Assembly: GCA_028287185.1 (NCBI GenBank) | Contig: JAQBQD010000184.1 | Coordinates: 1 to 61,037, forward strand | Direction: 5' to 3' | DNA: 61,037 nucleotides | Origin: Gemmatimonadota bacterium | Lineage (GTDB): Bacteria; Gemmatimonadota; Gemmatimonadetes; Longimicrobiales; Longimicrobiaceae | Part shown: one piece after another, positions 60,462 to 61,037 of the stretch | Numbering within the stretch: position 1 is the first letter of the stretch | How the letters are laid out: each line of letters starts with the position of its first letter | Notes under the pieces: generated by a model | Told to the model about the DNA's origin: nothing | Database searches by the model: none | The model's input: only the letters and a program-made list of their open reading frames with translations | Made by a program: the position numbers and the translations under genes

Positions 60462-61037
60462 ATGGAAAACTCCGAGATGAACGAACCGCTTTCCGTGGCG
60501 GAGAACCAGGTCCTCACGCACCTCCTTACCGACGGCGGCGCCGTGGAGGAGAGCGAGCTGGACGCAGAGGTGGTGCGCGGCCTGTCCGAGCGCGGCATGG
60601 TGCGCTGCCTGGCCGGCTTCGCCATCATCAGCAACAAGGGGCGCGACGTGCTGAGGGGCACGCCTTCGCCCGACACGCCCTGGCTGCCCGCGCCCAGGCC
60701 ATCGCGCCAGGCCGCCGAGGCCGCGTCCGCGGAAGCCGCCGCATCGGCCGAGGCGGAGGCCCGGAGCGGAGAGCCCGCGCCGGCGGAAGAGGCGGCGCCC
60801 AAGGTGAACACGCTGCAGGAGGACCTGCTGCGGCGCCTGGTGCAGGAGCCGGTGGCCGTGCCCGTGGACGACCTGGACGGCCGCGTGGTGCGCGCGCTGG
60901 AGGGGCGGGGCCTGGTGCGCCGCAACACGGGCGTGCTGGAGGTGACGGATGCCGGGCGCGACTTCTACGAGCGCCACGTGCGGCGGCGGCGGCGCGCGCG
61001 CTCCGGGTGGCTGCGCGTGGGCGGCACCGCGCCGGCC
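60462..61037 (+). CDS. Duplicated winged-helix-like protein (cut at window end)
   Basis: At least 192 codons from ATG 60462; ATG 60477 and ATG 60399 are in-frame alternatives. Two similar modules are separated by an Ala/Glu-rich linker (ASAEAAASAEAEARSGE): the first has AENQVLTHLL...LSERGMVRCLAGFAIISNKGRDVL, the second NTLQEDLLRRLV...LEGRGLVRRNTGVLEVTDAGRDFY. Each ends in a helix-wing pattern, as in MarR-like or restriction-associated winged helices. The frame continues past the window. It may be a DNA- or RNA-binding regulator. Confidence 0.6.
   Translation, partial: MENSEMNEPLSVAENQVLTHLLTDGGAVEESELDAEVVRGLSERGMVRCLAGFAIISNKGRDVLRGTPSPDTPWLPAPRPSRQAAEAASAEAAASAEAEARSGEPAPAEEAAPKVNTLQEDLLRRLVQEPVAVPVDDLDGRVVRALEGRGLVRRNTGVLEVTDAGRDFYERHVRRRRRARSGWLRVGGTAPA

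Overview
The window is about 61 kb of very GC-rich bacterial chromosome. By eye most of it has strong G/C bias at third codon positions, many GTG/TTG starts and 1-8 nt gene overlaps. The mix suggests a Gram-negative, aerobic heterotroph of the Gemmatimonadota, most likely Longimicrobium-like: outer-membrane barrel proteins, many small lipoproteins, ATP-type PEP carboxykinase, UppP, M1 and M20 peptidases, and a YdiJ-type FAD/Fe-S oxidase. That placement is inferred from gene content and protein style; there is no rRNA gene to confirm it. I saw no tRNA, rRNA or CRISPR array.

Layout. 1-5.0 kb is an accessory island, visibly richer in A/T than the rest. It starts with the 3' end of an IS630-like transposase. 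A tight five-gene minus-strand operon follows: a ThiL/AIR-synthase-like protein, a divergent Fic protein, an APH-fold kinase, a HIT-family phosphoramidase/nucleotide hydrolase, and a second ThiL/AIR-synthase-like protein. This is the best candidate for an undescribed system. 5.4-9.5 kb is a minus-strand redox operon (repeat lipoprotein, cytochrome b, Tat-exported sulfite-oxidase-type molybdoprotein). 9.7-12.5 kb carries an SCP2-like protein, two lipoproteins and CorA. 12.7-14.8 kb is an OLD-like ATPase/TOPRIM nuclease. Divergent from it, 15.2-19.0 kb is an SdpC-SdpA-SdpB toxin operon followed by a translationally coupled exported alpha/beta hydrolase.

19.5-26.9 kb holds a six-repeat Asp-box propeller, the translation factor EttA, an aldo/keto reductase, the relic of an antitoxin/nucleotidyltransferase pair, and the YdiJ-like oxidase. 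27.0-33.0 kb is a four-gene phosphorelay (multi-PAS kinase, single-domain regulator, receiver-PAS-kinase, CHASE3 kinase). 33.2-42.0 kb contains a lipid kinase, GluQRS, a barrel protein, PEP carboxykinase, small conserved proteins and a phytoene-desaturase-like oxidoreductase. 42.3-51.7 kb contains a GAF-like sensor, a sodium/solute symporter, UppP with a coupled membrane protein, an M1 peptidase and a large FN3-repeat protein. 51.8-61.0 kb contains an M20 amidohydrolase, a methyltransferase, DDAH, a flavoprotein, a DinB protein, an SPFH-GYF protein, a DUF72 protein and a truncated winged-helix-like gene.

Two non-genic patterns recur. One is TCGA/GATTCG-rich low-complexity DNA, found between genes and also translated as Ser/Asp-rich C-terminal tails of several unrelated proteins. 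The other is a set of long, nearly perfect GC hairpins after genes, usually without a U-tract. A short interspersed hairpin repeat occurs three times, and a striking TGATCA/GTTAAC/TTTCAGC module sits between ddaH and a flavoprotein gene.
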